A DNA stretch of 64,000 nt from Cytobacillus gottheilii (GCF_001636345.1 NZ_KV440945.1:4065854-4129853), one strand, 5' to 3'; shown: positions 24,190-33,102, counted from the stretch's first letter. Notes: generated by a model not told the origin, from the letters alone. A program made the numbers and translations.

Positions 24190-25627
24190 GACATTCAACT
24201 CCTTGCTTATTTATTTTCAAGACCACTTTCGTCCCGCTTCCTTTCTCACTTATGATCTCAATGACATCTTCGCATCCATAAAATAGCCGCAGTCTTTTTA
24301 CAACATTCGGAAATCCAATTCCAGTTGAATGACCTTCTGTCTGAACTGGCCGCTCTTCAAGGATTTGCTGAATTTTTTCTTCTGGCATCCCATTTCCGTT
24401 ATCCTCTATTTCTACGAGGACAAAGCCACCTTCCTCTTTTATGCGGAAATAGATAACCCCGCCTTCAATATTTGGTTCAACTGCATGAATCACAGCATTC
24501 TCAATAATCGGCTGCAGCGTTAATGCTGGAATTGGCACATTCAGACATGCAGGATCAACGTCGATATGCAGCTGAAGGCGATCTGTAAAGCGCGCCTTTT
24601 GAATATCCATATATTGCTGCAGTACCAGTACTTCTTCTTGCAATGAAACAGAGCGGTCCAGCTGTTTTAAGTTATAGCGAAGAATCCCTGCCACACTTAC
24701 TAGAAGATTACTTGTCTCCTCTGAACCTTCGAGATACGCTTTTTTCGAAAGGGTATTTAGTGTATTGAATAAAAAATGCGGATTTATTTGACTCTGCAAG
24801 CCTCTAAATTGACTTTCCTGCAGAAGAATTTTACTTTGCTGCAGCTCCCGTTCAAGCTGAGCTTTATGTTTCATTTCGGAAATAAACCCATTAATATTGA
24901 TTCGCATCCGATCAAAGGTTTTCGCTAAAAAAGCAATTTCTCCCTTTGTTTTTATTTCAATTGGCAAATCGAACCTTCCTTTGGATAACTCGTTTGCTGC
25001 TTTCGTCAGCTGCAAGACTGGTTTTGTAATACTTAAAGAAAACCAATAAGTCGCCACAAGCAGCAAAAGTGTAATCAGGAGCAATATCCATAATCCCAGT
25101 TTCAGCACTTCCTCCGATTGTGCAATAATGCCGCGGTAAAACCGATCATACGTTTTAAGCTCTTGATCTAATAAAGTTAACGTCATTTCTGAGATATAAG
25201 TTGAAATCCTTGTCGCCTCTGAAAATTCCTTCGTGTATGCTTCATTATCTTTTTCTCCGTAAAACAGAAGCAGCCGATCAGTGGTCTCTGTAAAACTATC
25301 AATCATATGCATATAATTGGTTAACGTAAATTGATTTTCTGCATTGCTTAAAGTGGATACTTCATCTTTCGTTTCTTCTATATGTGCCATGCTGTCATTC
25401 AATTGGGCAAGCTTGACCTCCGCAGGATCCAGCAGATAGTTGTTCAAGTCTGTGATTACTTGCTGAGTGGCATTCGTCATTTCATTCATGATTAAATATC
25501 GCTGCAGAATATCATTATATTGATTATGCGTTTTATAATTGTAGTATGTAAGCGTTATCCAAATTGTCGACATAAAAACCATAACAATCGTTGTTAACAT
25601 TAATATATTTCTTTGAATACTGCTCAT
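24164..25627 (-). CDS. YesM/LytS-type sensor histidine kinase
   Basis: A kinase of about 487 residues with a membrane segment near residue 10-25, an extracytoplasmic helical domain of about 150 residues, a second membrane segment (LWILLLITLLLLVATYWF), a HAMP domain, a His_kinase domain with QINPHFLFNTLNTLS and an HATPase with ENAVIHAVEPN. The short extracellular part fits a kinase that listens to a separate binding protein. The ATG overlaps the TAA of the sugar-binding sensor gene (TAATG), so the two are coupled. The arrangement matches XylFII-LytS-YesN of clostridia. Confidence 0.9.
   Translation of the reverse strand: MSSIQRNILMLTTIVMVFMSTIWITLTYYNYKTHNQYNDILQRYLIMNEMTNATQQVITDLNNYLLDPAEVKLAQLNDSMAHIEETKDEVSTLSNAENQFTLTNYMHMIDSFTETTDRLLLFYGEKDNEAYTKEFSEATRISTYISEMTLTLLDQELKTYDRFYRGIIAQSEEVLKLGLWILLLITLLLLVATYWFSLSITKPVLQLTKAANELSKGRFDLPIEIKTKGEIAFLAKTFDRMRININGFISEMKHKAQLERELQQSKILLQESQFRGLQSQINPHFLFNTLNTLSKKAYLEGSEETSNLLVSVAGILRYNLKQLDRSVSLQEEVLVLQQYMDIQKARFTDRLQLHIDVDPACLNVPIPALTLQPIIENAVIHAVEPNIEGGVIYFRIKEEGGFVLVEIEDNGNGMPEEKIQQILEERPVQTEGHSTGIGFPNVVKRLRLFYGCEDVIEIISEKGSGTKVVLKINKQGVECHDETPVGG
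25547..25560. promoter_or_regulatory. near-consensus cre site inside the kinase gene
   Basis: TGTAAGCGTTATCC matches the CcpA operator TGWNANCGNTNWCA at all fixed positions except the last base. It lies about 70 bases inside the kinase coding sequence, where a CcpA roadblock could act. The match could be chance. Confidence 0.35.
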
Positions 25628-26601
25628 TACATGTTTCCTGCTTTCACAATGTGAATATCTGTATAGTATCCATTGATATTCAGCGGAACGGTTTCCCCAT
25701 CTAACCACTCAAGGAGCCTTTGAACACCAATTTTACCCATCATTTCCGGATCTTGTTTTACGATGCCATCCAGTTTTTCCTCTTCAAGCAGCGGCTGAAG
25801 TTCTGGACCATCGTCAAAGGTGTAAAGAAACATTGGTTTTATTTGAAAACGTTTACTAATCTCTTGAATCATCGGCCCTGCCATCTTCCCATTTAATGCA
25901 ATAAATGCTTTTGCATCCGGGTACGTGTTTAATACCCCCTGTGTAGCAGCAATAACGGGTTCTCGCGTATGTGCTGTTTCCGTTAGAACGAGCTTAATAT
26001 CCGGATATTGGCTGAATTCATCCTGTATACCGCGCAGCCTTTCCTCCTGATAAAATTCAGAATGACTATCATACAGCAGCACGACACTTCCAGCCTGGCC
26101 CATATCCTGAATTAAACTTGATGCCAGCATTTTTCCGGCCTTGAATTGATCTGATCCTACATAAGTTTTACGAAGACTTTCTGTCATTGGCACATCATTA
26201 GCGATCGTTATAACCGGAATGCCATAAAAGGATGCTTTCACTTTCGTCATTTCTTTAAACTCTTCTGTATCTAACCCTTGGAGAATTAAACCATCAACCT
26301 TTGATTGTATAGCAATATCTATTTTTTTTAGAAATTCTTGTTCATTATTATTATAACTGCCCCAAACCTCAAGGCTAACAAGCTCCTCTTCAGCCTGCTG
26401 TGCTGCGCCGCCGGCAACTCCATCCCAAAAGGGCGTATCTAAATCTTGAGTAATTAATACGAGTCTTCGCTGTTCCTCTCCTTTTATCGAGCTGATTTTC
26501 TGTGAATCTGAGCGAAGAATTTTCTTCGCAGAATCTACTGTTAAAAAACACAGTGTAATCAATACACTGATCAGCAAAATAAGAGCCGCTTTTTTTCGCA
26601 A
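25627..26601 (-). CDS. XylFII-like membrane-anchored sugar-binding sensor
   Basis: A protein of about 324 residues of the periplasmic-binding protein type 1 fold, anchored by one N-terminal membrane segment (ALILLISVLITLCFLTVDS) after RKK. It lacks a lipobox. The binding fold shows LITQDLDTPFWDGVAGGA, DGLILQGLDTEEF and YTFDDGPELQPLLEEEKLDG. A TTG start at 26601 is favoured by a GGGGAAGGGG site. An ATG at 26640 has none. It is translationally coupled to the kinase gene. In Clostridium, XylFII binds xylose outside the cell and signals through LytS, so a ligand-sensing role is inferred. Confidence 0.82.
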   Translation of the reverse strand: MRKKAALILLISVLITLCFLTVDSAKKILRSDSQKISSIKGEEQRRLVLITQDLDTPFWDGVAGGAAQQAEEELVSLEVWGSYNNNEQEFLKKIDIAIQSKVDGLILQGLDTEEFKEMTKVKASFYGIPVITIANDVPMTESLRKTYVGSDQFKAGKMLASSLIQDMGQAGSVVLLYDSHSEFYQEERLRGIQDEFSQYPDIKLVLTETAHTREPVIAATQGVLNTYPDAKAFIALNGKMAGPMIQEISKRFQIKPMFLYTFDDGPELQPLLEEEKLDGIVKQDPEMMGKIGVQRLLEWLDGETVPLNINGYYTDIHIVKAGNM

Positions 26602-26746
26602 TCGAAATGACCCCTTCCCCCTATGCGAATCTAAGATCATTTTATCATGACCATAAAAAATTTGGATATTAGTATTTTTGGATAAAATAGGCCGACCAGG
26701 TGCACAATTCGAGGATTATCAGATTTGGGGTCTAGCTTTTATCTAG

Positions 26747-26785
26747 ATGAAATAATAAAGGGGACTTATTTTTATAGCCCCCCTT
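26747..26785 (-). terminator. terminator after mmsB
   Basis: AAGGGG (26758-26763) pairs with CCCCTT (26780-26785), and an AT-rich T tail follows on the minus strand. It separates the importer operon from the sensor operon. Confidence 0.6.
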
Positions 26786-26790
26786 GCAAT

Positions 26791-27963
26791 CTATCTTTTT
26801 TTCCTTGTCATAACATCAAAAATAACTGCTCCAGCAAGCACTCCGCCGCGGATCATATATTGATACGAAATCCCGACACCAAGCAAGTTCATCCCATTTG
26901 TCAGTGAAGCCATAACAATTGCACCAATGATGGCACCTGTTACCTTTCCAACACCGCCAGCAGAAGAAACCCCGCCTACGTATGCAGCAGCAATTGCATC
27001 CAGTTCAAATAAAGTTCCTGCTGTTGTCGTCGCAGACTGCAGCCGTGCCGTAAACAAAATACCTGAAAGAGCCGCCAGCATCCCCATCGAACCAAATACA
27101 ATATAAGTAATCTTTTTGACATTCATACCGCTCAGATGTGCTGCTTCTGGATTGCTTCCCACCGCATAAATATGACGTCCCAGCACGGTCTTCGTTGTAA
27201 GAAAGTGATAAAGTATTACGACAAGCAGCATAATGATCACTGTCCATGAAAAACCATTATATCCGGCTAAAATCCATGTAATATAGGCAATAATTGCCGA
27301 AACAAAGACTAATTTTAAGACAAAGATACCTTTTGAAACAACCTCAAATTCATACTTAATTTTATTTTTTCTGTTGGAGAACTCACTATAAATATAAAAT
27401 AAAATACCGGCAATCCCGACTAAAATAGAGAGCAGATGCAGCCCGCTGACTTGCAGCAGAGATGGGATATAGCCATTTCCAATCGCATTAAACGTATCAT
27501 CTTGAATAATAATGGTTCCAGTTTTTTCAGTTACCTGCAATAACGCTCCGCGGAAAATGAGCATCCCTGCCAATGTGGCCACAAAAGAAGGAATCCCAAT
27601 TTTGGCAACAAGGACCCCATTTAACAGTCCCACCATTACCCCAAGAATTAAAATGATTGGAATGGTTAAAAACACGGACACACCGGCCTGTGTTAATAAA
27701 ATTGCGGCAATGGCGCCAAGAAATCCAGCTGCATAACCAACTGATAGATCAATATGCCGGATGACAATCACAAGTGTCATCCCGACAGCAAGAACGGCAA
27801 TATAACCTGCTGAATCTAATAGATTACTAATGTTGCGGGAAGACATGAAAAGGCCGTCCGTCATAATCGAAAACGTCAAAATAATAACGAATAAAGCAAT
27901 ATACATGCCATAATCACGAATATTTTCACTAACGAGCGTTTTTGCTTCGTTAAATAAGTTCAT
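26791..27963 (-). CDS. mmsB: multiple-monosaccharide ABC transporter permease (MmsB/GguB type)
   Basis: A 390-residue permease of the carbohydrate uptake family 2 (RbsC/XylH/GguB type) with about ten membrane segments. The family motif region reads AVGMTLVIVIRHIDLSVGYAAGF, and near the C-terminus are ALSGILFTARLQSA and DAIAAAYVGGVSSAGG. AGGAGGT precedes the ATG, 12 bases after the ATPase stop. It forms the membrane channel of the ChvE-MmsA importer and ends the operon. Confidence 0.9.
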   Translation of the reverse strand: MNLFNEAKTLVSENIRDYGMYIALFVIILTFSIMTDGLFMSSRNISNLLDSAGYIAVLAVGMTLVIVIRHIDLSVGYAAGFLGAIAAILLTQAGVSVFLTIPIILILGVMVGLLNGVLVAKIGIPSFVATLAGMLIFRGALLQVTEKTGTIIIQDDTFNAIGNGYIPSLLQVSGLHLLSILVGIAGILFYIYSEFSNRKNKIKYEFEVVSKGIFVLKLVFVSAIIAYITWILAGYNGFSWTVIIMLLVVILYHFLTTKTVLGRHIYAVGSNPEAAHLSGMNVKKITYIVFGSMGMLAALSGILFTARLQSATTTAGTLFELDAIAAAYVGGVSSAGGVGKVTGAIIGAIVMASLTNGMNLLGVGISYQYMIRGGVLAGAVIFDVMTRKKR

Positions 27964-27975
27964 CTGTTTAACCTC

Positions 27976-29496
27976 CTATTGCGTTGCGAGTTCCATGATT
28001 TTCTCTTGATCGGCCTCTGCTATTGAAAGCTCACCTTTGATCTCTCCCTGTGCCATCACATACACCCGATCACTCATCCCCAGCACTTCTCCCAGTTCAG
28101 AGGAAATCATGATAATACTTAATCCGTTTTCAATCAGCTCATTCATAACCGAATAAATCTCAAACTTAGCTCCAACATCAATCCCTCTTGTTGGTTCATC
28201 TAAGATCAGCAGCTTCGGCCCTACAAACAGCCACTTTGCAAGTGACACCTTTTGCTGATTGCCGCCGCTTAACTTGCCAACATTCTGTTCAATAGAAGAA
28301 GCTTTTATATATAGTGACTTTTTATAGCTTTCAGCAACTTTGATTTCCTCATTATCATTAATCACCCCGCCAGAAGCGATATGATGCAGATTGGCTGCAG
28401 AAATATTGTTTTTAATATCCTGAAGAAGGAAAAGTCCATCTCCCTTTCGGTCCTCTGTCACATATGCTAATCCAGCTTGAATCGCATCACTTGTATGCTT
28501 AAATTCTTTTAACTCTCCATTGACCATTAAGTCCCCTTGAAGCTTATACGAATTGGCATTTCCAAAAACGCTAAGAGCCAGTTCTGTGCGCCCGGAGCCC
28601 ATCAAGCCCGCAATACCGATAATCTCTCCCCGCTTAACATGAAGATTGACGTTTTTAACGACATTTCTGCCTAATTGCGGATCATAAGCAGACCAATTAT
28701 GCAGCTCCAGAATTTTCTCTTCTGAAGTGTGTTTTGGTCTCTTTGGATAAATATCATCGATTTCGCGGCCAACCATATTTTTAATAATGACGCTCTCTGA
28801 TATTTCACCCTTCATCGCATCAAGTGTGCAGACGGTCTCTCCATCTCTCAGCACTGTTGCTTTATCAGCAATTGAGATAACTTCTTTGAGTTTATGAGAA
28901 ATCATAATACTTGTAATTCCCTGGTCCTTTAACTCCGATAAGAGATTTAGGAGGTTTTCACTGTCATCTTCATTGAGAGCGGCTGTTGGTTCATCTAAAA
29001 TCAGCAGCTTTACATCTTTCGTTAGTGCCTTAGCGATTTCTACAAGCTGCTGTTTCCCAACACCTAAATCCTTCACAAGCGTTTCTGGATTCACCTGTAA
29101 ATTCACTTTTTGAAGCATTTTTTTCGCTTCAACAATGGTCTGATTCCAATCAATGACACCGCCATTTTTCACTTCATTGCCGGCAAAAATATTTTCATAG
29201 ACTGTTAAATCCGGGAATAAGGCCAGCTCCTGATAGATAATGGCAATTCCCTCTTTTACACTATCGCTTATTTTATGAAACTGCTGTACTTTTCCTTCAA
29301 AAACGATATCGCCTTCATATGTTCCATAAGGATACACACCGCTGAGCACCTTCATTAAGGTTGATTTCCCAGCACCATTTTCACCTATTAAACAATGAAT
29401 TTCTCCTTTTTCTACTTTAAAGCTAACATTGCTTAAAGCTTTGACACCCGTAAAGCTTTTTGAAATTGAGTTCATTTCTAGAATATTTTGAGCCAT
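27976..29496 (-). CDS. mmsA: multiple-monosaccharide ABC transporter ATP-binding protein (MmsA/GguA type)
   Basis: A 506-residue protein with two fused ABC domains, as in all CUT2 importers. The N-terminal domain has Walker A GENGAGKST, signature GVGKQQLVEIAKAL and Walker B LLILDEPTAALNEDD. The C-terminal domain has a degenerate Walker A (GLMGSGRTE), signature LSGGNQQKVSLAKWL and LLILDEPTRGIDVG. The degenerate second site is normal for the family. It energises sugar uptake with MmsB. A 10-bp hairpin between chvE and this gene may lower its expression relative to the binding protein. Confidence 0.92.
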   Translation of the reverse strand: MAQNILEMNSISKSFTGVKALSNVSFKVEKGEIHCLIGENGAGKSTLMKVLSGVYPYGTYEGDIVFEGKVQQFHKISDSVKEGIAIIYQELALFPDLTVYENIFAGNEVKNGGVIDWNQTIVEAKKMLQKVNLQVNPETLVKDLGVGKQQLVEIAKALTKDVKLLILDEPTAALNEDDSENLLNLLSELKDQGITSIMISHKLKEVISIADKATVLRDGETVCTLDAMKGEISESVIIKNMVGREIDDIYPKRPKHTSEEKILELHNWSAYDPQLGRNVVKNVNLHVKRGEIIGIAGLMGSGRTELALSVFGNANSYKLQGDLMVNGELKEFKHTSDAIQAGLAYVTEDRKGDGLFLLQDIKNNISAANLHHIASGGVINDNEEIKVAESYKKSLYIKASSIEQNVGKLSGGNQQKVSLAKWLFVGPKLLILDEPTRGIDVGAKFEIYSVMNELIENGLSIIMISSELGEVLGMSDRVYVMAQGEIKGELSIAEADQEKIMELATQ

Positions 29497-29581
29497 ACTT
29501 TCACTCCTATCACCTAAGCGGATGTGTACATCACTTCACCCGTTCACATTCTTCACCAGCAAGGGGCTTAGAATGGCGAAA

Positions 29582-29605
29582 TAGTGATAGATTGCTCTAT
29601 CACTA
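29582..29605 (-). promoter_or_regulatory. intercistronic stem-loop between chvE and mmsA
   Basis: The perfect 10-bp inverted repeat TAGTGATAGA/TCTATCACTA encloses a TTGC tetraloop without a T run. In binding-protein operons such a loop after the first gene stabilises its message or attenuates read-through, which gives excess binding protein. Confidence 0.6.
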
Positions 29606-29621
29606 CCTGCCACCAGCAATC

Positions 29622-30734
29622 TTACAGTCCTGTAAATTCGCTTGCCTCGTAATACTCTGAATCAATTAATTCCTTCTGCACATTTTCTTGGTCCACGACA
29701 ATGACGTTTGTCTGCTTTGCTTTGACTTCAACTGCGCCATTATCATAAGAACCTGTTGTTTCAGGTGTATCACCGTCTAGAATTGAAATCGCCATTCCCA
29801 TTGCATCTGTTACAAGGGTACGTACATCTTTAAAAACGGTCATAGATTGTTTGCCATCAATGACATATTGAATGGACGCTTTTTCTGCATCCTGCCCTGT
29901 CACTGTGTAAGAAGAAATATCACCATCAGAAGCAAACACATCTGCAATTGAACGAGATGTTCCATCATTAGGTGCAAGGATTGAAATATCGCCCTTCATA
30001 TCAGCTCCAACAGCAGTTAAGTTCGTTTGCGCTTTATTTTTTGCTTCATTTGGATCCCAGTTTGTTGTTACCTGGCCAAGAATTTTACTCATTTCATCGC
30101 GTGTAAGCTCTGCCTTGTCTTTTAGCGCTTCTGCTTCACTTGAATTGGCAATTTTAAAAGTGCCGTCAGCGATTTTAGGCTGAAGAGTGCTCCATGCTCC
30201 TTCAAAGAATAAGAATGCATTATTGTCTGTTGCTGCTCCTGCATACAAGTAAAGCGGTACATCTGTGCCTGATGCTTGATCGATTAAATATTGACCTTGT
30301 GCCGCACCAACAGCAACGCTATCAAATGTTACATAATAATCTACTGCGTCTGTATTCGTAATGAGACGGTCATATGCAATAACCGTAATGCCTTCTTTCT
30401 TAGCAGCTTCTACAGCTGATGCCGCTGCATCACCGTCTTGCGGACAGATAATGAGAACATCAATGCCTTTGCTGATCAATGTTTCCACATTTTCTTTTTC
30501 TTTTGCTGAAGAGCCTTGGCTGAATAGTATTTCAGTTGTGTAGTCAGAATCATCTAAAGCAGCTTTGAAACGTTCTTCATCCTGAACCCATCTTGGTTCA
30601 TCCTTTGTCGGCAGGACAATCCCAACATCTACTCCGCTGCTGCTTCCGCCTGCACCGCTGCTGCAAGCTGCAAGCATCGCTGCAAAAAGTGTAAAAACAA
30701 GCAATAAGGACAATCTCTTTAATCGTTTTCTCAT
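29622..30734 (-). CDS. chvE: ChvE-type sugar-binding lipoprotein
   Basis: A 370-residue lipoprotein with lipobox LAAC at Cys 24 (MLAACSSGAGG). The mature part resembles Agrobacterium ChvE, which binds several monosaccharides: VGIVLPTKDEPRWVQDEERF, GITVIAYDRLITNTDAVDYY, TDNNAFLFFEGAWSTLQPKI and TVTGQDAEKASIQYVIDGKQ. ChvE homologues bind galactose, glucose, arabinose or xylose, and the ligand here is not determined. It is the first gene of the importer operon. A perfect cre site lies about 70 bases upstream, which implies CcpA-dependent glucose repression. Confidence 0.88.
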   Translation of the reverse strand: MRKRLKRLSLLLVFTLFAAMLAACSSGAGGSSSGVDVGIVLPTKDEPRWVQDEERFKAALDDSDYTTEILFSQGSSAKEKENVETLISKGIDVLIICPQDGDAAASAVEAAKKEGITVIAYDRLITNTDAVDYYVTFDSVAVGAAQGQYLIDQASGTDVPLYLYAGAATDNNAFLFFEGAWSTLQPKIADGTFKIANSSEAEALKDKAELTRDEMSKILGQVTTNWDPNEAKNKAQTNLTAVGADMKGDISILAPNDGTSRSIADVFASDGDISSYTVTGQDAEKASIQYVIDGKQSMTVFKDVRTLVTDAMGMAISILDGDTPETTGSYDNGAVEVKAKQTNVIVVDQENVQKELIDSEYYEASEFTGL

Positions 30735-30801
30735 TCTGAAACCCCTTTCAAAATTGTTTGTCTGTTTACACTTTTCATTATATTTCGGCAGGGGTTTAGT
30801 T

Positions 30802-30815
30802 TGTAAGCGTTATCA
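30802..30815 (-). promoter_or_regulatory. cre site (CcpA operator) of the sugar importer operon
   Basis: TGTAAGCGTTATCA matches the B. subtilis cre consensus TGWNANCGNTNWCA at every fixed position and is nearly palindromic. It lies 68-81 bases upstream of the chvE start, where it would block transcription when preferred carbon sources are present. Confidence 0.8.
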
Positions 30816-30959
30816 ATAGTAATCTTTTAGCATTAACTGGATTTTTTTATTGTTAGAGGTTTATAGGTTAGAGGAGGGTTTATACAGGAAGTTTTAATGG
30901 GAAATATATATTTAATAATTATTACTTATTAATAAAGCAGGATCACGCTATGTTAAGTT

Positions 30960-31092
30960 GGTTGATTGAAGCGGAAGGCTGCGAGACTCCTGTGGGACGA
31001 GTGGGAAGGTGAGACCCCACAGGCGCATGATGCGCCGAGGCGGCTCACCTCCCGCCCCGCGGAAAGCGAGCTGCCTGAAGTGGAAATCAACC
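30960..31092. repeat. GC-rich Bacillaceae hairpin repeat (intact copy, about 133 bp)
   Basis: The element is bounded by GGTTGATT and AATCAACC and is far more GC-rich than its surroundings. Inside are CTCCTGTGGG/CCCCACAGG and GGCGCAT/ATGCGCC pairings, so nearly the whole element can fold into one branched hairpin. Similar elements are scattered in Bacillaceae intergenic regions. A disrupted copy in the opposite sense is at 40766-42615. It abuts the stop codon of the ABC permease gene, where it could also work as a terminator. Confidence 0.8.
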
Positions 31093-32744
31093 TAGGCAGA
31101 AACTCTTAAATTTTTCCTCTGTTTCCTAAATACCGCTTTCCAAACTATAAAGTTAGCAATTAATAAGATGCCTAAGTATAGATACGAACCGTAGCTCAGC
31201 TGATTAATTGCTAAATAATGCCCGCCTGCTAATAGTCCAACAGGAATGAACAATATAAATGATTTCCACCCTTGAGAATTGCCCACTTCTTCAAAGGGTT
31301 TCGAAAAAGGAATCCTACTCCCAAAACTAACATAACAAATCACTGTATATAGGAAGCCTGCCACGAGAACAGCTGCTAAGTCCGGAATAATTCTTGTTCC
31401 ATAAATGATGCAGAAAATAATGCCTAAAACAATATATAGCGGAATATAAAGCGAAATTAAAAAGGCTTTTAAACTACTTTTACGTAAATTGGTATAATCG
31501 TCAATCGGAAAAATTTTATACACCCAGGAAGCCTTATACTTACTCGAATAGCCTAACATGAGCACTGTCGTTGGGATAATCAGCATACTGAAATAAATAT
31601 TCAGATAGCTGACACTTTCTGTGAAATCAGCTTCCCCGCCAGCTGCAACGTTAAATATAAAGATAAATGGAATTACCAATGAAAAACCTAGTGATGGATA
31701 GACCTTCAGCTTAAACTCCCGCTCCTGCTTCATCATTAAGGACGTAAAGCGATAGAAAGCTCTTTCATCGTTCGTTTTGCAAATGATTTTTAACAGCAAT
31801 TCTTTGAGATGATTTTTTCTTTCTTTTTTTGATTTGCTTGAACTTAAGAGTTTCTGCAGATTTCGCTCAAATGTCGGAATAAGTTTCATATATAGCCAGA
31901 TGGATATAATAGGAACGACGATAGCTAAAGTGCTAAAAGCAATTGTCATAATGGAAGTATTTCCATTCAGCAATAATTCGTAAGGTGCCGCAAACCACAT
32001 GGGAATAAGGAAAATGCTCCACCAATGATAATCTGCCACCATATTTAAATCGACAAATTCAAAAGACCTGGCAAGGAATTGATACCCCACCATCAGCACT
32101 AAAGATAAGCCAATTTGCACATAATTAATCATATCTTTTAGCTTTTCTCCATCAAAAAACTTCAAAATGGCAATATATAAGATTGCTGTGATAACAACAA
32201 TAAATATATTAATAAGGAACAATTCTATAATGGTTATAAGGAAAAAGAAGATTCCTTGCCTAAATAGGCTAACCACAAGCGGAATGGCTGTCAAAGCGAT
32301 CGATAAATAAGATAAATAAATGAAAATATGCATAAACTTAGCCGCATTGATTGTTTTGGCAGAAATCGGCTTTGTTAATAAAATGCTTCGATCTCTAACA
32401 TCAAGTAAGACATTGGAAAAATCAGCAATCATCGACGTCATAATCATAAAAATAATAATGGCATAAGCAATACTAAGCTGAAACAGATAACTGTCTCCAA
32501 AACCCATAAAAGGAATTAGAACAAGACCAATAAGAACATAAATCCATAGTGATTTCATGTATCCATACTTTTTGTCCTCTTGCCCTTTTTTGTTGGCATC
32601 TTGATTAAAAAAAGTCGGTACTCTGCGCTCATCCATGGTCAGTTTGATCTGGAGAATTTTTCTCATGGCAGTATAATCCACACCGATTTTCGCAAACAAA
32701 ACCTGAAATTTATCAAGCAGCTGTAAGGTTTTAAAATCGTCCAT
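31092..32744 (-). CDS. ABC-type membrane permease
   Basis: A 550-residue protein with about twelve membrane segments and a soluble N-terminus of about 60 residues. A hydrophilic middle (LSSSKSKKERKNHLKELLLK) separates two hydrophobic halves. I assign it as a bacterial ABC exporter permease because the fragment just upstream on the same strand is the C-terminus of an ABC ATPase, and its stop overlaps this start (TAATG). The family resembles YthQ-like permeases, but I cannot confirm that. With its ATPase truncated it may be non-functional, or may use another ATPase. Confidence 0.65.
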   Translation of the reverse strand: MDDFKTLQLLDKFQVLFAKIGVDYTAMRKILQIKLTMDERRVPTFFNQDANKKGQEDKKYGYMKSLWIYVLIGLVLIPFMGFGDSYLFQLSIAYAIIIFMIMTSMIADFSNVLLDVRDRSILLTKPISAKTINAAKFMHIFIYLSYLSIALTAIPLVVSLFRQGIFFFLITIIELFLINIFIVVITAILYIAILKFFDGEKLKDMINYVQIGLSLVLMVGYQFLARSFEFVDLNMVADYHWWSIFLIPMWFAAPYELLLNGNTSIMTIAFSTLAIVVPIISIWLYMKLIPTFERNLQKLLSSSKSKKERKNHLKELLLKIICKTNDERAFYRFTSLMMKQEREFKLKVYPSLGFSLVIPFIFIFNVAAGGEADFTESVSYLNIYFSMLIIPTTVLMLGYSSKYKASWVYKIFPIDDYTNLRKSSLKAFLISLYIPLYIVLGIIFCIIYGTRIIPDLAAVLVAGFLYTVICYVSFGSRIPFSKPFEEVGNSQGWKSFILFIPVGLLAGGHYLAINQLSYGSYLYLGILLIANFIVWKAVFRKQRKNLRVSA

Positions 32745-32944
32745 TACTGCACCTCTTGAACAACGGAAACAAATCTTTCGCCAATTTCCTTATGATTATT
32801 AAAGCCTGTCAATTGATTAAAAATACCTTCAAGCGAGCCGCCCATATGCCCTGCTTGCAGTTGTTCAAACGTGCCATCTGCTGCAATTCTCCCATCATTC
32901 AGCAGGATAATGCGGCTGCTGATTTTCTCACTCTTTTGCTCTGC
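32744..32944 (-). pseudogene. truncated ABC transporter ATP-binding protein (C-terminal remnant)
   Basis: On the minus strand an open frame of about 66 codons reads AEQKSEKISSRIILLNDGR, then IAADGTFEQLQ, and ends EIGERFVSVVQEVQ. This is the typical end of an ABC ATPase after the H-loop. Walker A, signature and Walker B are all missing. The homology stops abruptly near 32944 at GC-rich sequence of different character, which indicates a deletion of the first three quarters of the gene. The TAA overlaps the permease ATG by one base, as in an intact operon. Confidence 0.75.
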
Positions 32945-33063
32945 TGGAGGGCACTTTCACCCGCCCTTTATGCCCCCCACCTCCTTTTCCCACACCTAAC
33001 GAGCACTTTCATCCTCCCTTAAACCAACTTAGACCACCACCTTGTCATCCTTTCTTCCTTAAA

Positions 33064-33102
33064 AAACAAAAACCCGAACTCTTTTAACCATAGTTCGGGT
33101 TT
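33064..33102 (-). terminator. terminator of the amiE-nagZ-namZ operon
   Basis: The 11-bp stem AAACCCGAACT/AGTTCGGGTTT is followed by a T-rich tail on the minus strand. It lies about 30 bases after the namZ stop. The stretch 32945-33060 holds no gene that I can support. Confidence 0.85.

Noticed and set aside
32945..32960. GAGGGCACT near 32950 as an IS1182 terminal repeat
   Set aside because: Nine bases resemble the IS1182 end GAGGGCACTGA, but no partner repeat, no transposase remnant and no target duplication were found nearby.
32756..33022. Plus-strand open frame of 88 codons
   Set aside because: It runs opposite to the ABC ATPase remnant and has no ribosome binding site or family resemblance. 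The minus strand gives a recognisable ABC C-terminus.
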